Positions 55,589-63,986 of a stretch of 64,000 nucleotides of DNA are shown here, piece by piece (the stretch's first letter is position 1; each line of letters begins with the position of its first letter). Under the pieces are notes generated by a model. The model was not told the DNA's origin. It worked only from the letters and a program-made list of their open reading frames with translations, and ran no database searches. Source of the DNA: Pigmentiphaga aceris (GTDB taxonomy: Bacteria; Pseudomonadota; Gammaproteobacteria; Burkholderiales; Burkholderiaceae_B); assembly GCF_008119665.1 (NCBI RefSeq), contig NZ_CP043046.1, forward strand, positions 930,001 through 994,000, read 5' to 3'. Position numbers and translations under genes: made by a program.

Positions 55589-55741
55589 TTTTTTCAGGCT
55601 GGTTGTACGCGGAATCTTGTCACGCCGTTCGCCTGGGCAGCCGTAGGCAGCTTCACATGCGCGATGGCGCATGTGGAAATTGCGGCTGGCCGGCACCATC
55701 AGGAACACCGGCCCGCCCTCCTCGCACAGGAAGGAACCGTT

Positions 55742-56989
55742 ATGTTCGATCGCAAGCGCACTATCTCCATCGTTGACCCGGAACTGTGGTCCGCCATCCA
55801 GAAAGAAGACGTGCGCCAAGAGCAGCACATCGAGCTGATCGCGTCCGAGAACTACACCAGCCCCGCCGTGATGGAAGCGCAGGGCACGCAACTCACCAAC
55901 AAGTACGCCGAAGGCTACCCGGGCAAGCGCTATTACGGTGGCTGCGAGTTTGTCGACATCGTCGAACAACTGGCCATCGATCGCCTGAAGAAGCTGTTCG
56001 GCGCTGAAGCCGCCAACGTGCAACCCAACTCGGGTTCGCAAGCCAACCAGGGCGTGTACCTGGCTGTGCTGAAGCCGGGCGACACCGTCTTGGGCATGAG
56101 CCTGGCCGAAGGCGGTCACCTGACCCACGGTTCCTCGGTCAACGCGTCTGGCAAGCTGTACAACTTCGTGTCCTACGGCCTGAACGCCGACGAAGCCATC
56201 GATTATGACCAGGTCGCCGCATTGGCTGCCGAGCACAAGCCGAAGCTGATCGTCGCAGGCGCATCGGCCTACGCGCTGCGTATCGACTTCGAGCGCTTCG
56301 CCAAGATCGCCAAGGATGTCGGCGCCTACTTCATGGTCGACATCGCCCACTACGCAGGCCTGGTTGCCGGTGGTGCCTACCCGAACCCGGTGCCGCACGC
56401 CGACTTCGTCACGTCCACCACGCACAAGTCGCTGCGCGGTCCGCGCGGTGGCGTGATCATGATGAAGGCCGAGCACGAGAAGATGATCAACTCGGCAATC
56501 TTCCCCGGCTTGCAAGGCGGCCCGCTGGAACACGTCATCGCCGGTAAGGCCGTGGCCTTCCTGGAAGCGCTTGACCCGTCGTGGAAGGACTACGCCGAGC
56601 AAGTCGTGAAGAACGCCAAGGTGATGGCCGACACGCTGACCAAGCGCGGTCTGCGCATTGTGTCGGGCCGCACGGAAAGCCACGTCATGCTGGTTGACCT
56701 GCGTGCCAAGGGCATCACCGGCAAGGAAGCGGAAGCCGTGCTGGGCCAGGCGCACATCACGACCAACAAGAACGCCATCCCGAACGACCCGGAAAAGCCT
56801 TTCGTCACCAGCGGCATCCGTCTGGGCACGCCGGCCATCACCACGCGTGGTTTCAAGGAAGCCGAAACCGAGCTGACCGCAAACCTGATCGCCGATGTGC
56901 TGGACAACCCGCGCGACGAAGCCAACATCCTGGCCGTGCGTGCAAAGGTTGAAGCCCTGACCGGCAAGTTCCCGGTCTACGGCGGCTGA
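55742..56989 (+). CDS. glyA: Serine hydroxymethyltransferase
   Basis: GlyA converts serine and tetrahydrofolate to glycine and methylene-tetrahydrofolate, the main one-carbon source. The start at 55742 ([16 protein letters not shown]) gives 415 residues, the family length. Typical blocks are [32 protein letters not shown] and the PLP lysine near residue 229 in [14 protein letters not shown]. The C-terminal domain ends [11 protein letters not shown]. It is followed 15 bp later by nrdR, the usual order glyA-nrdR-ribD-ribE in betaproteobacteria. It has a long structured leader. Confidence 0.97.
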   Translation: MFDRKRTISIVDPELWSAIQKEDVRQEQHIELIASENYTSPAVMEAQGTQLTNKYAEGYPGKRYYGGCEFVDIVEQLAIDRLKKLFGAEAANVQPNSGSQANQGVYLAVLKPGDTVLGMSLAEGGHLTHGSSVNASGKLYNFVSYGLNADEAIDYDQVAALAAEHKPKLIVAGASAYALRIDFERFAKIAKDVGAYFMVDIAHYAGLVAGGAYPNPVPHADFVTSTTHKSLRGPRGGVIMMKAEHEKMINSAIFPGLQGGPLEHVIAGKAVAFLEALDPSWKDYAEQVVKNAKVMADTLTKRGLRIVSGRTESHVMLVDLRAKGITGKEAEAVLGQAHITTNKNAIPNDPEKPFVTSGIRLGTPAITTRGFKEAETELTANLIADVLDNPRDEANILAVRAKVEALTGKFPVYGG

Positions 56990-57004
56990 TCCAGGCTCAC
57001 ACGT

Positions 57005-57475
57005 ATGAAGTGTCCTTTCTGCGGGAACGATGAAACCCAGGTGGTCGACAGCCGGCCCCTGGAGGAAGGCGATGCCATCCGCAGACGCAGGCGCTGTGCC
57101 GCCTGCGACCGGCGCTTCACGACGTTCGAGCGGGCCGAACTCGTCATGCCTTGGGTGGTCAAGCGCAATGGCAACCGGACTGAGTTCGACCCCTCGAAGC
57201 TGCGCAGCAGCATGTCGCTTGCCTTGCGCAAGCGGCCGGTTTCTGCCGATCAGCTGGAAGCGGCGCTGGCGCGCATCGAAGAGGCGCTTCGCACCTCTGG
57301 TGTACGCGAGCTGCCGTCCGAGAAGGTCGGCGAACTGGTCATGAAAGAACTGCAAGGACTCGACAAGATCGCCTACGTGCGCTTTGCGTCGGTCTACCGG
57401 AATTTTGAACACATCGACGCCTTTGCCGATGTGGTGCGCGAGATGCAGGGTCCCCCCAATCCGTCGGGGCACTGA
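57005..57475 (+). CDS. nrdR: NrdR, repressor of ribonucleotide reductase genes
   Basis: NrdR binds ATP or dATP through an ATP-cone and represses nrd promoters by binding paired 16-bp boxes. The 156-residue protein has the N-terminal zinc ribbon with C3, C6, C31 and C34 ([19 protein letters not shown]) and an ATP-cone (about 49-139: [37 protein letters not shown]). The C-terminus is a short proline-rich tail. A well-matched NrdR box lies at the nrdA promoter about 41 kb away in this window. Confidence 0.97.
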   Translation: MKCPFCGNDETQVVDSRPLEEGDAIRRRRRCAACDRRFTTFERAELVMPWVVKRNGNRTEFDPSKLRSSMSLALRKRPVSADQLEAALARIEEALRTSGVRELPSEKVGELVMKELQGLDKIAYVRFASVYRNFEHIDAFADVVREMQGPPNPSGH

Positions 57476-57558
57476 CATGCGCTACCTCTCCACGTCCGCA
57501 AGGTTCGCAAGCCCTCTGAACAGGCTGCCGGCCCGTGCGGGGGCGGAGTGATCTCCCT

Positions 57559-58707
57559 ATGAGCAATACCGTGCTTGCGTCCCCGCAAGATCAAGCCTGG
57601 ATGCGCCACGCGCTGGCGCTGGCTGAAAAGGTCATGTTCACCACCACGCCGAATCCGCGCGTGGGCTGCGTGATCGTGAAAGACGAACGGGTGATCGGTG
57701 AGGGCGCAACCCAACCGCCCGGCGGCCCGCATGCCGAAGTGGTCGCCCTGCGCGATGCCGAATCGCGCGGCGAGTCGGTGGCCGGGGCCACGGTCTATGT
57801 CACGCTGGAACCCTGCAATCACTTTGGTCGCACGCCGCCTTGCGTCAATGCCTTGCTGGCCGCGATGCCGGCACGTGTTGTGGTTGCCATGGGCGATCCG
57901 AATCCCCTGGTCAACGGACATGGCCTGGCCCGCTTGCGTGCTGCCGGCATCACGGTCGATACCGGCGTCTGCCTGGATGAAGCGCTGGCACTGAACGTCG
58001 GTTTTGTCGCCCGCATGCATCGTGGTTCACCCTGGGTGTGGATGAAACTGGCGTCGTCGCTGGACGGCCGCAGTGCCTTGCACAACGGCAAGTCGCAATG
58101 GATCACCGGTGAGGCCGCGCGCGCCGATGGTCATGTCTGGCGGGCGCGCAGCTGCGCGGTGCTGACCGGCATCGGCACCGTGCTGGCCGATGACCCGCAA
58201 ATGAATGTGCGCCACGTGGCCACGCCACGCCAGCCGCGCAAGATCGTGGTTGATGCGCAATTGCTGCTCCCCGAAACCGCGCGCCTGCTGGATGACACCC
58301 CCACCTGGATCTTCACGGCGCGCACCGATGCCGCGAAAGCCGCGCGTCTGGCCGATCGCAATGTGCAGGTCATCGAACTGCCCGATGGTCGTGGCAAAGT
58401 GGACTTGCCCGCCATGTTCCGCTGGCTGGGTGAAAACGACATCAACGAAGTCCACGTGGAAGCGGGCGAAAAGCTTAATGGCTCGCTGCTGCGCGAGGAT
58501 TGCATCGACGAACTGCTGAGTTATCTGGCACCGGTGCTGCTGGGCGATGCCGCAGGCGTGGCGCGTCTGCCGGTGCTGGAATCTTTGGACGACGTCCGGC
58601 GTTTTGCATTCACCGACGTAATGGCGGTGGGGCAGGACGTAAGGCTGCGCGCGCGCGTGGACGAAAACTGGCTGGCGCTGCGCGAGGCGGTGTCGCTGCT
58701 GGGTTGA
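57559..58707 (+). CDS. ribD: Bifunctional riboflavin deaminase-reductase RibD
   Basis: RibD carries out the second and third steps of riboflavin synthesis, deamination and side-chain reduction. The start at 57559 (MSNTVLASPQDQAWMRHAL) gives 382 residues. The deaminase zinc site is H58, C86 and C95 with proton donor E60 (GGPHAEVVAL, LEPCNHFGRTPPC). The reductase domain (about 155-382) has VWMKLASSLDGR and EAGEKLNGSLL. An eight-codon longer reading is possible. ribE follows after a 303-bp space filled with short repeats. Confidence 0.95.
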   Translation: MSNTVLASPQDQAWMRHALALAEKVMFTTTPNPRVGCVIVKDERVIGEGATQPPGGPHAEVVALRDAESRGESVAGATVYVTLEPCNHFGRTPPCVNALLAAMPARVVVAMGDPNPLVNGHGLARLRAAGITVDTGVCLDEALALNVGFVARMHRGSPWVWMKLASSLDGRSALHNGKSQWITGEAARADGHVWRARSCAVLTGIGTVLADDPQMNVRHVATPRQPRKIVVDAQLLLPETARLLDDTPTWIFTARTDAAKAARLADRNVQVIELPDGRGKVDLPAMFRWLGENDINEVHVEAGEKLNGSLLREDCIDELLSYLAPVLLGDAAGVARLPVLESLDDVRRFAFTDVMAVGQDVRLRARVDENWLALREAVSLLG

Positions 58708-59010
58708 GCGAGACGTCGTTGCGGTGTGATCGGACTTCTCACCACGCTGTCCCGCACGAGCAGTCGCACGCTTGGTCGAATTCGTGTGCAGGGTCGCACT
58801 TGCTTCATGGGTGAACGTCCGCATCTGAATACCCGCAGCTGAATTTCGCAATTGAACATTCGCAACTGAACATCCGCAACTATCTACCCGCATCTGAACG
58901 CCTGCATCAGCAGGTGTTCTGCCGCCAATGCGTCATCGGCCTCGTGTCTTGACGACATCCTGGCAATGCCCATCACGCTTGCGCCCCGAGGCGCTTGAAA
59001 GGACTACATC
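58708..59010. other. Intergenic region between ribD and ribE
   Basis: This 303-bp space contains the 14-bp array at 58820-58916 and the ribE ribosome-binding site (GAAAGGA, 58997-59003). I saw no FMN riboswitch core here. Confidence 0.5.
58820..58916 (+). repeat. 14-bp tandem array between ribD and ribE
   Basis: Seven units starting CGCA (consensus CGCAACTGAACATC): six are 14 bp and one is 13 bp. CGCAATTGAACATT and CGCAACTGAACATC are adjacent and nearly identical. Rotated to ACTGAACATCCGCA, the consensus matches the array upstream of the exported amidase-like gene at ten of fourteen positions. Weaker units may extend to about 58786. Confidence 0.85.
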
Positions 59011-59625
59011 GTGTTTACCGGAATCGTCGCGGCTGTGGGCCGTATCAAGCAGATCGACGCCCTGGGCGACTCGCCCGATGCCGGCGTGCGACTGGTGGTG
59101 GATGCTGGCGGGCTGGACTTGTCCGACGTGCAACTGGGCGACTCAATCGCGATCCAGGGCGCGTGCATGACGGTCGTATCGCAAGACGCCTCCGGTTTCA
59201 CCGTGGACGTGTCGCGCGAAAGCCTTAGCCTGACGGCCGGACTGGATGCGGTCGGCGACGTGAACTTGGAAAAAGCGCTGCGCCTGAATGATCGCCTGGG
59301 CGGTCACCTGGTGTCGGGCCACGTGGATGGCCTGGGCACGGTGCAGCGCTTTGAGCCGGTGGGTGAATCGCATGAATTGGTAGTGCGCGCGCCGAAGGAC
59401 CTTGGCCGGTTCCTGGCTTACAAAGGGTCCATCGTCATCAATGGCGTGAGCCTGACGGTGAATTCCGTGGAAGACGGCCCGGAAGGTTGCGATGTCAGCA
59501 TCAACCTGATCCCGCACACCATTGAAGTGACGACCCTGCGCCACTTGAAGGCAGGCAACCGGGTAAACCTGGAGATCGATTTGATTGCCCGGTATGTCGA
59601 ACGGATGCTGAACGCGCCGAAATGA
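59011..59625 (+). CDS. ribE: Riboflavin synthase alpha subunit
   Basis: RibE dismutates two lumazines to riboflavin, the last step of the pathway. It is 204 residues from a GTG start with GAAAGGA upstream and opens MFTGIVAAVGRI, as nearly all members do. Two lumazine-binding domains are visible: 1-95 (GLDLSDVQLGDSIAIQGACMTV) and 97-190 (RLGGHLVSGHVDGLGTV, SIVINGVSLTVNSVED). It is separated from ribD by a 14-bp array. ribBA and ribH, which often follow, are absent here: a terminator and a transport gene come next. Confidence 0.96.
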   Translation: MFTGIVAAVGRIKQIDALGDSPDAGVRLVVDAGGLDLSDVQLGDSIAIQGACMTVVSQDASGFTVDVSRESLSLTAGLDAVGDVNLEKALRLNDRLGGHLVSGHVDGLGTVQRFEPVGESHELVVRAPKDLGRFLAYKGSIVINGVSLTVNSVEDGPEGCDVSINLIPHTIEVTTLRHLKAGNRVNLEIDLIARYVERMLNAPK

Positions 59626-59712
59626 TATTGGCGTGGCGGGAATGTTGAGTATGAGCTGAATAAAAAATGTCTGGTTTGAATAACCCGCATTGATGAATTC
59701 AGATGCCAATAA

Positions 59713-59741
59713 AAACGCCCTTCGAATTTCGAAGGGCGTTT
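59713..59741. terminator. Bidirectional intrinsic terminator
   Basis: AAACGCCCTTCGAA pairs with TTCGAAGGGCGTTT around a single base (in practice a five-base loop). It closes ribE (plus) and the binding-protein gene (minus). Confidence 0.9.
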
Positions 59742-59756
59742 CAGCAATCAGGCTGC

Positions 59757-60560
59757 TTATTTAGCTTTGTGCGGTGCTGGGTCCAGACCAGTACGCTTGA
59801 TCTGATCCACCACGTCCGGCGAGGACAGATAATCCACCAGCGCCTTGGCCGCTGCTGGCTGTGCGGTGTTGCTCACGACGCCCGCAGAAAATGCGGTGAT
59901 TTGCTGGGCGGCGTCGGGCAGCGGGCCGACAATATCGATACCCGTCACCGGTTTAAGCTCGGACATTTGCTGGAAACCGATTTCGGCGTCACCGCGGGCA
60001 ACGATATGGCCCACCGGATCGCCTGGAATCATGCGCGCCTTGCCCTTCAGTTGTTCCTCGATGCCCAGGCGCTTGAACAGCACGGTAGACAGGTAAACGC
60101 CGCTGGCGCTGTCGGAATACGCAATGGATTTGGCGTTCAGCAACGTCGTCTTCAGCGCATCAACGCTAGAGATATCAGGCTGTGGGGCACCTGCCTTGAC
60201 CGCCATGCCGATGCGCGACAGCGCAAGCACTTCGTGATCGGTTTTCGATACCTTGCCTTGGTCGATCAGGCGCTGAAGCGAGTCACCCACCATGATGACG
60301 ACGTCGATGGTTTCACCTCGGTTCAGTCGGTTTGGAATGGCTTCTTTGGTATCGCCCATTGATGGGCCCCAACCCGAAATCAGTTTGTGCCCGGTCTTTT
60401 GTTCAAACCCAGGTGCAAGCTGTTTGTAAGCTGCGGCGAATCCGCCTGAACTGACGACATATAAATCGGCGGCAAAGCTTGTGCTGCTGGCCACGCAGAT
60501 TGCGACGGCCAGTACGGTCTGCTTGACCCGTTTTCCCAGGGTGATGGCATTGATTGTCAT
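59757..60560 (-). CDS. Orphan periplasmic substrate-binding protein (ModA/sulfate-type fold)
   Basis: This 267-residue protein has a Sec signal peptide cut after SSTSFA (residue 30) when started at 60560; upstream starts at 60590 (ATG) and 60599 (TTG) would lengthen the n-region. The mature part ADLYVVSSGGFAAAYKQLAPGFEQKTGH resembles the molybdate/tungstate-like binding family (extracellular solute-binding, type 1), with IDVVIMVGDSLQRLID and SASGVYLSTVLFKRLGIEE. No permease or ATPase is adjacent, and the divergent neighbour is a LysR gene. The ligand is uncertain; organic anions are possible. Confidence 0.82.
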   Translation of the reverse strand: MTINAITLGKRVKQTVLAVAICVASSTSFAADLYVVSSGGFAAAYKQLAPGFEQKTGHKLISGWGPSMGDTKEAIPNRLNRGETIDVVIMVGDSLQRLIDQGKVSKTDHEVLALSRIGMAVKAGAPQPDISSVDALKTTLLNAKSIAYSDSASGVYLSTVLFKRLGIEEQLKGKARMIPGDPVGHIVARGDAEIGFQQMSELKPVTGIDIVGPLPDAAQQITAFSAGVVSNTAQPAAAKALVDYLSSPDVVDQIKRTGLDPAPHKAK

Positions 60561-60623
60561 TTTTGTAGCCTGAAGGTAGGTTCTTGCCATGGTGCGCAAA
60601 AAAGTTTAAAAGGTGAAATGCAA

Positions 60624-60639
60624 TTAATCTAACGATTGA
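60624..60639. promoter_or_regulatory. Candidate LysR site in the divergent region
   Basis: TTAATC and GATTGA, separated by four bases, form an imperfect dyad seven bases before the LysR start, in the 85-bp space between the two divergent genes. It is A/T-rich, as LysR sites tend to be, but one half has a mismatch. Confidence 0.35.
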
Positions 60640-60645
60640 TAATTT

Positions 60646-61551
60646 ATGCGCATCAATATTGAAACTGGCGAATTACTGGCTTTTATCGCGGTAGCCAAGC
60701 AATCCAGTTTCAAGGCCGCTGCTGAAGGTTTGTTTATCTCTCAGCCAGCCTTAAGCCGGCGTATTGAAAATCTTGAAAACTCGCTTCAGGAACGGCTTTT
60801 CGAACGGACCACCCGCAGGGTGTCGCTGACGGCGGCTGGCAAGCTGTTCCTGGTCCACGCACAGGCCGTGATCGAAGAGCTTGAACTGGGCATTCGAAGC
60901 ATTGAGCTTGGCACCGCGCAACGCCGTGAACACGTCACGGTGGCCTGCGTGCCCTCGGTTGCCAACCACCTGCTGCCGCAGGTATTGAAGCGTTATGCCA
61001 CCGAGCACCCGAACGTCAGGGTGAAGATCATCGATGAAAGCGCAACCGATGTGCTGGAGAGCGTGCGAAGCGGCGAGGCCGACTTCGGCATCAATTTCAT
61101 TGGGGCGCAGGAAGCCGAAATAGATTTCGAAGAAATCATGCAAGAGCATTATCTGGTGGTCATGCCGGATAAGCACCCGCTGGCAAATGAGCGGGTTATT
61201 TCATTGCAGGCCCTGGCAGGCGAAAAGATGGTGTCTGTGTCGTCTTCCAGTGGGAATCGCGGGCTGATCGATAATGCCTTCGCGCGGGTTCCCCACCGGC
61301 CGGTCATTCAGTATGAAATCAATCACGTGGCGGGTGCGATCAGTCTGGTGGCAGCCGGTATCGGCGTGGCTTTGCTGCCGGAACTGTCGATAAAAAACGC
61401 GCCATTCACGGGCATCGTGGCGCGTCCGTTATCGGGTGCAGGCATCGTCCGATCATTGGGGCTGATCGTGCGCAAAGGGAATGTGCTGCGGCCGCTATCC
61501 GCCAAGCTGGCATCGGCGCTCAGGGAAGCCGTGTCCAGTCGGCAGGAATGA
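60646..61551 (+). CDS. LysR-family regulator divergent from the orphan binding protein
   Basis: This 301-residue LysR regulator has the HTH at 1-60 (LLAFIAVAKQSSFKAAAEGL, SQPALSRRIENLENSLQERL) and a standard effector domain (about 92-295). It begins 85 bp from the divergent binding-protein start, so it probably controls that gene. A near-palindrome TTAATC-TAAC-GATTGA (60624-60639) just upstream of its own start is a candidate site. The inducer is unknown. Confidence 0.92.
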   Translation: MRINIETGELLAFIAVAKQSSFKAAAEGLFISQPALSRRIENLENSLQERLFERTTRRVSLTAAGKLFLVHAQAVIEELELGIRSIELGTAQRREHVTVACVPSVANHLLPQVLKRYATEHPNVRVKIIDESATDVLESVRSGEADFGINFIGAQEAEIDFEEIMQEHYLVVMPDKHPLANERVISLQALAGEKMVSVSSSSGNRGLIDNAFARVPHRPVIQYEINHVAGAISLVAAGIGVALLPELSIKNAPFTGIVARPLSGAGIVRSLGLIVRKGNVLRPLSAKLASALREAVSSRQE

Positions 61552-61600
61552 CTGCACGCGTGTCACCCACCAGCCGAAAAAATGCGCGTGCGTCAGCGCG

Positions 61601-62317
61601 TCAAGCGTCGGCCAGCAGGGCGGTATCTTGCCTATTGTCTGACTGAAGCTGCTTCAACAGCTGCGACACCGCTGCCGCAATCGGGGCAATGATCGGAATA
61701 TCGAAATGGGGGGCCAAGCCCACGGCAGCCCGGCCCAGGGGGCCGCCACCGATGATGACGGCCTGCGCGCCGTCTTCGATGCATGCCAGCACGGCACTGT
61801 GCAACGCGGCTTCCAATGCGAGCGCATCACCGGCAAGCGCGCGGGGGTCTCCGGGTGTCAATCGGGCACCCGTGTACTGGGCGCTCAACCCCAACGCCTT
61901 GGCATCTGCATGAATTGCCGTCAGCAAGTCCGGTGTGACGGTTGCAATGCCAAAGCGTCTGCCGTTTGCACCGGCCTCGCGCATGGACGCCTCGCAGATG
62001 CCAACGACAGGCACCTGGCTTGATGTCCTGACGCGTTCAATGCCCGGGTCACCAAACGCGCTGATGATGACTCCGGCCCAGTGACTGCCTGCATTTTTCC
62101 AGACCTGTTCCACCTGCTGACCGGCTGCGGACAATTCTGCTGGGTTGACGATCATGCTTGGGCCGGACATAGCGGTCATGCCCGTGATGCGAAAGCCGGA
62201 TGGCAGGTGTGCGGAAGCAATCGCGACCATCATGTCGGTGGTGGCCTGCGAGGTGTTCGGGTTGATCAGAAGAATGTCTGGCATGCCCTGTGGCTTAAAA
62301 CTCATCCGTGTCTTCAT
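61601..62317 (-). CDS. Asp/Glu/hydantoin racemase family protein (second copy)
   Basis: This 238-residue protein is a paralogue of the racemase at 23.2 kb in the hydantoin-racemase branch. It reads MPDILLINPNTSQATTDMMV after an 11-residue extension. The usual first catalytic cysteine position in IISAFGDPGIERV is alanine here, whereas the first copy has cysteine (VIACFSDPGL); VVGICEASM has a cysteine nearby. The second cysteine, expected near IIGGGPLGRAAVG, is also not obvious. The start at 62317 with GAGG upstream overlaps the RpiR stop by 23 bases. It may be catalytically altered or act on another substrate. Confidence 0.8.
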   Translation of the reverse strand: MKTRMSFKPQGMPDILLINPNTSQATTDMMVAIASAHLPSGFRITGMTAMSGPSMIVNPAELSAAGQQVEQVWKNAGSHWAGVIISAFGDPGIERVRTSSQVPVVGICEASMREAGANGRRFGIATVTPDLLTAIHADAKALGLSAQYTGARLTPGDPRALAGDALALEAALHSAVLACIEDGAQAVIIGGGPLGRAAVGLAPHFDIPIIAPIAAAVSQLLKQLQSDNRQDTALLADA

Positions 62318-63137
62318 GAATTGCCTCGATTGCGGTCATGCGTTTTCGTCCCGCAGCGCCCGAGGCTTCGATCACCATGGTGGCAAGCAGGTCACACCAG
62401 GCCATCACTGCAACGTGATTGTCCAGTGATCCCGGGCCACGGCAATCACATTGAATGGACCAGGTAGCCGCTTGAAAATCCGGCGACATCTGGTCGCTGA
62501 CATACACAATCTTCGTCCGCGTTTTCACGGCAGCCGTCAGCACGGCATCCATCTGCCTGGTCTGTCTGCGCATGCCGAAGACGATGATGCAATCGCGCTC
62601 GGTCAACCCGGCCATGTGCTCGGCCGTGGTTTCACCGGCCCCCGGAATAACGGTGACGCGGGGCAGCACCTGAATGATCTGCCAGCGCAGATACACCGCG
62701 AAAGCCTGGCTGCTGCGGCTGCCGAATATCACGACTTGCGGCGCGTCGATCATCGCCTTCACCACCTTGGTCATCACGGCATCGGACAAGCGGTCGAAGG
62801 TGCTGGCCAGATTGGCCTGGGATTGCTGGAAATGCGTGGCGACCAAGGCACCGCGTTTTGCCGCTGCGGTGCCCGACTGCAACAGGGGTGATCCGCTTTC
62901 CTGTTCCTTGCGCACCCGACGCCGCGCTTCCTCATAGTTCTCGTATCCCAGTCGACGCACGAAGCGGCTGACCGTCGACGGAGATACCTGCGCCAGATTG
63001 GCCAGCTCGTTGCCCGCGTAGCCAGCCAGTTCGCCGGGGAATTCCAGCAGAAAATCCGCAAGCTGCCTTTCCGCAACAGACAGGTCGCCCAGCATGTTGC
63101 GCACGCGGCGAACAAAGGAATCAGGAGCATTTCTCAT
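62295..63137 (-). CDS. RpiR/MurR-family regulator (HTH plus SIS domain)
   Basis: This 280-residue regulator has an N-terminal RpiR HTH (about 10-85: SVAERQLADFLLEFPGELAG, VSPSTVSRFVRRLGYENYEE) and a C-terminal SIS sugar-phosphate-binding domain (about 125-255: VVIFGSRSSQAFAVYLRWQI, CIIVFGMRRQTRQ). Such proteins sense phosphosugars or, in this context, related catabolites. It is between the second racemase and an ABC binding-protein gene on the same strand, which suggests it controls that cluster. Confidence 0.92.
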   Translation of the reverse strand: MRNAPDSFVRRVRNMLGDLSVAERQLADFLLEFPGELAGYAGNELANLAQVSPSTVSRFVRRLGYENYEEARRRVRKEQESGSPLLQSGTAAAKRGALVATHFQQSQANLASTFDRLSDAVMTKVVKAMIDAPQVVIFGSRSSQAFAVYLRWQIIQVLPRVTVIPGAGETTAEHMAGLTERDCIIVFGMRRQTRQMDAVLTAAVKTRTKIVYVSDQMSPDFQAATWSIQCDCRGPGSLDNHVAVMAWCDLLATMVIEASGAAGRKRMTAIEAIHEDTDEF

Positions 63138-63197
63138 GAGGAATCACGGCGGGATTGGGGCAAGCGAGAGGGTACTCTTTCAGCCCACCGCGCAGTG

Positions 63198-63986
63198 TCA
63201 CAAAGGCAGATCACCAGTAGAACGATTCAGCCACTTCTGGGCCAGTTTTTCGAGGTCGCCGTTTTTCTTGCCGTCCAGAATGATCTGATCGAGCTTGTTC
63301 TTGAGCGCGACTTCGCCTTTGTTGACGCCCATGAAATTGGGGCTGTCCTTCAACAGCAGTTTGTATTCGACCTGCGGGTTCTTCTCCATCATCTGTGCCC
63401 CTTCGGTCACGCTGGTGGCGATCACCTGAACCTGGCCGGACATGAATGCTGATACGGTTCCCACGTGGTCGTCGAAGCGTTTGACCGTGGTTCCCTTGGG
63501 CATGACTTTTTCCAGTTCCGTCTCTGCCATCGCGCCTCGGGTGACGGACACGGTTTTGCCTGCCAAGTCATCCCAGCCAGCGACCTTGGTCGATTTGGCG
63601 GCAAAGACTGCTTGATAGAACGGTGAGTAGGCGTGGGTGAAGTCCACCACTTTTTCGCGTTCGGCGGTCTTGCCGAGCGTGGAGATGATCACGTCCACCT
63701 TCTTGCTCAGCAGGTAGGGAACTCGGTTGGCACTGTTCACCGATACCAGTTCAACCGTGGATGCACCCAGCTTGGCCGCCACGTAATTGGCCATGTCGAT
63801 ATCCAGGCCGCGTGGTTTCAGATCAGGGCCGACGAAGCCATAGGGCGGGTAATCAACGGGAATGGCAATGCGGATCTTCTTGGTCTTCTCGATGGTGCTC
63901 AAGGCATCCTGGGCATGCACTGCGCCCGACATCAACAGGGAAGCGGCCAGCAAAGCAACGTGCATCAGGCGGGCAGGGATAGGCAT
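63198..63986 (-). CDS. ABC transporter periplasmic binding protein (family 3), second cluster
   Basis: This 262-residue protein has a Sec signal peptide cut after AVHA (about residue 25). The mature part IRIAIPVDYPPYGFVGPD, RGLDIDMANYVAAKLG, VDVIISTLGKTAEREKVVDFT and LAGKTVSVTRGAMAETELE follows the amino-acid-binding family; R in TAEREK is the usual carboxylate ligand. The gene starts 14 bases from the window edge, so any permease or ATPase genes lie outside. Together with the racemase and RpiR regulator it looks like a second amino acid or hydantoin utilisation locus. Confidence 0.92.
   Translation of the reverse strand: MPIPARLMHVALLAASLLMSGAVHAQDALSTIEKTKKIRIAIPVDYPPYGFVGPDLKPRGLDIDMANYVAAKLGASTVELVSVNSANRVPYLLSKKVDVIISTLGKTAEREKVVDFTHAYSPFYQAVFAAKSTKVAGWDDLAGKTVSVTRGAMAETELEKVMPKGTTVKRFDDHVGTVSAFMSGQVQVIATSVTEGAQMMEKNPQVEYKLLLKDSPNFMGVNKGEVALKNKLDQIILDGKKNGDLEKLAQKWLNRSTGDLPL

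Larger units (their letters stand above)
55411..55741. other. glyA leader region
   Basis: The 331-bp space between the phosphatase and glyA contains the predicted promoter, the candidate structured RNA and a 9-bp hairpin 66 bases before the start. No glycine riboswitch core was recognisable. Confidence 0.5.

Noticed and set aside
55443..55741. Glycine riboswitch upstream of glyA
   Set aside because: The conserved aptamer core and tandem arrangement are absent; only unassigned stems are seen.
55577..57478. 633-codon minus-strand frame
   Set aside because: It is antisense to glyA and nrdR.
58708..59010. FMN riboswitch upstream of ribE
   Set aside because: The conserved RFN core is not recognisable; the space is mostly the 14-bp array.
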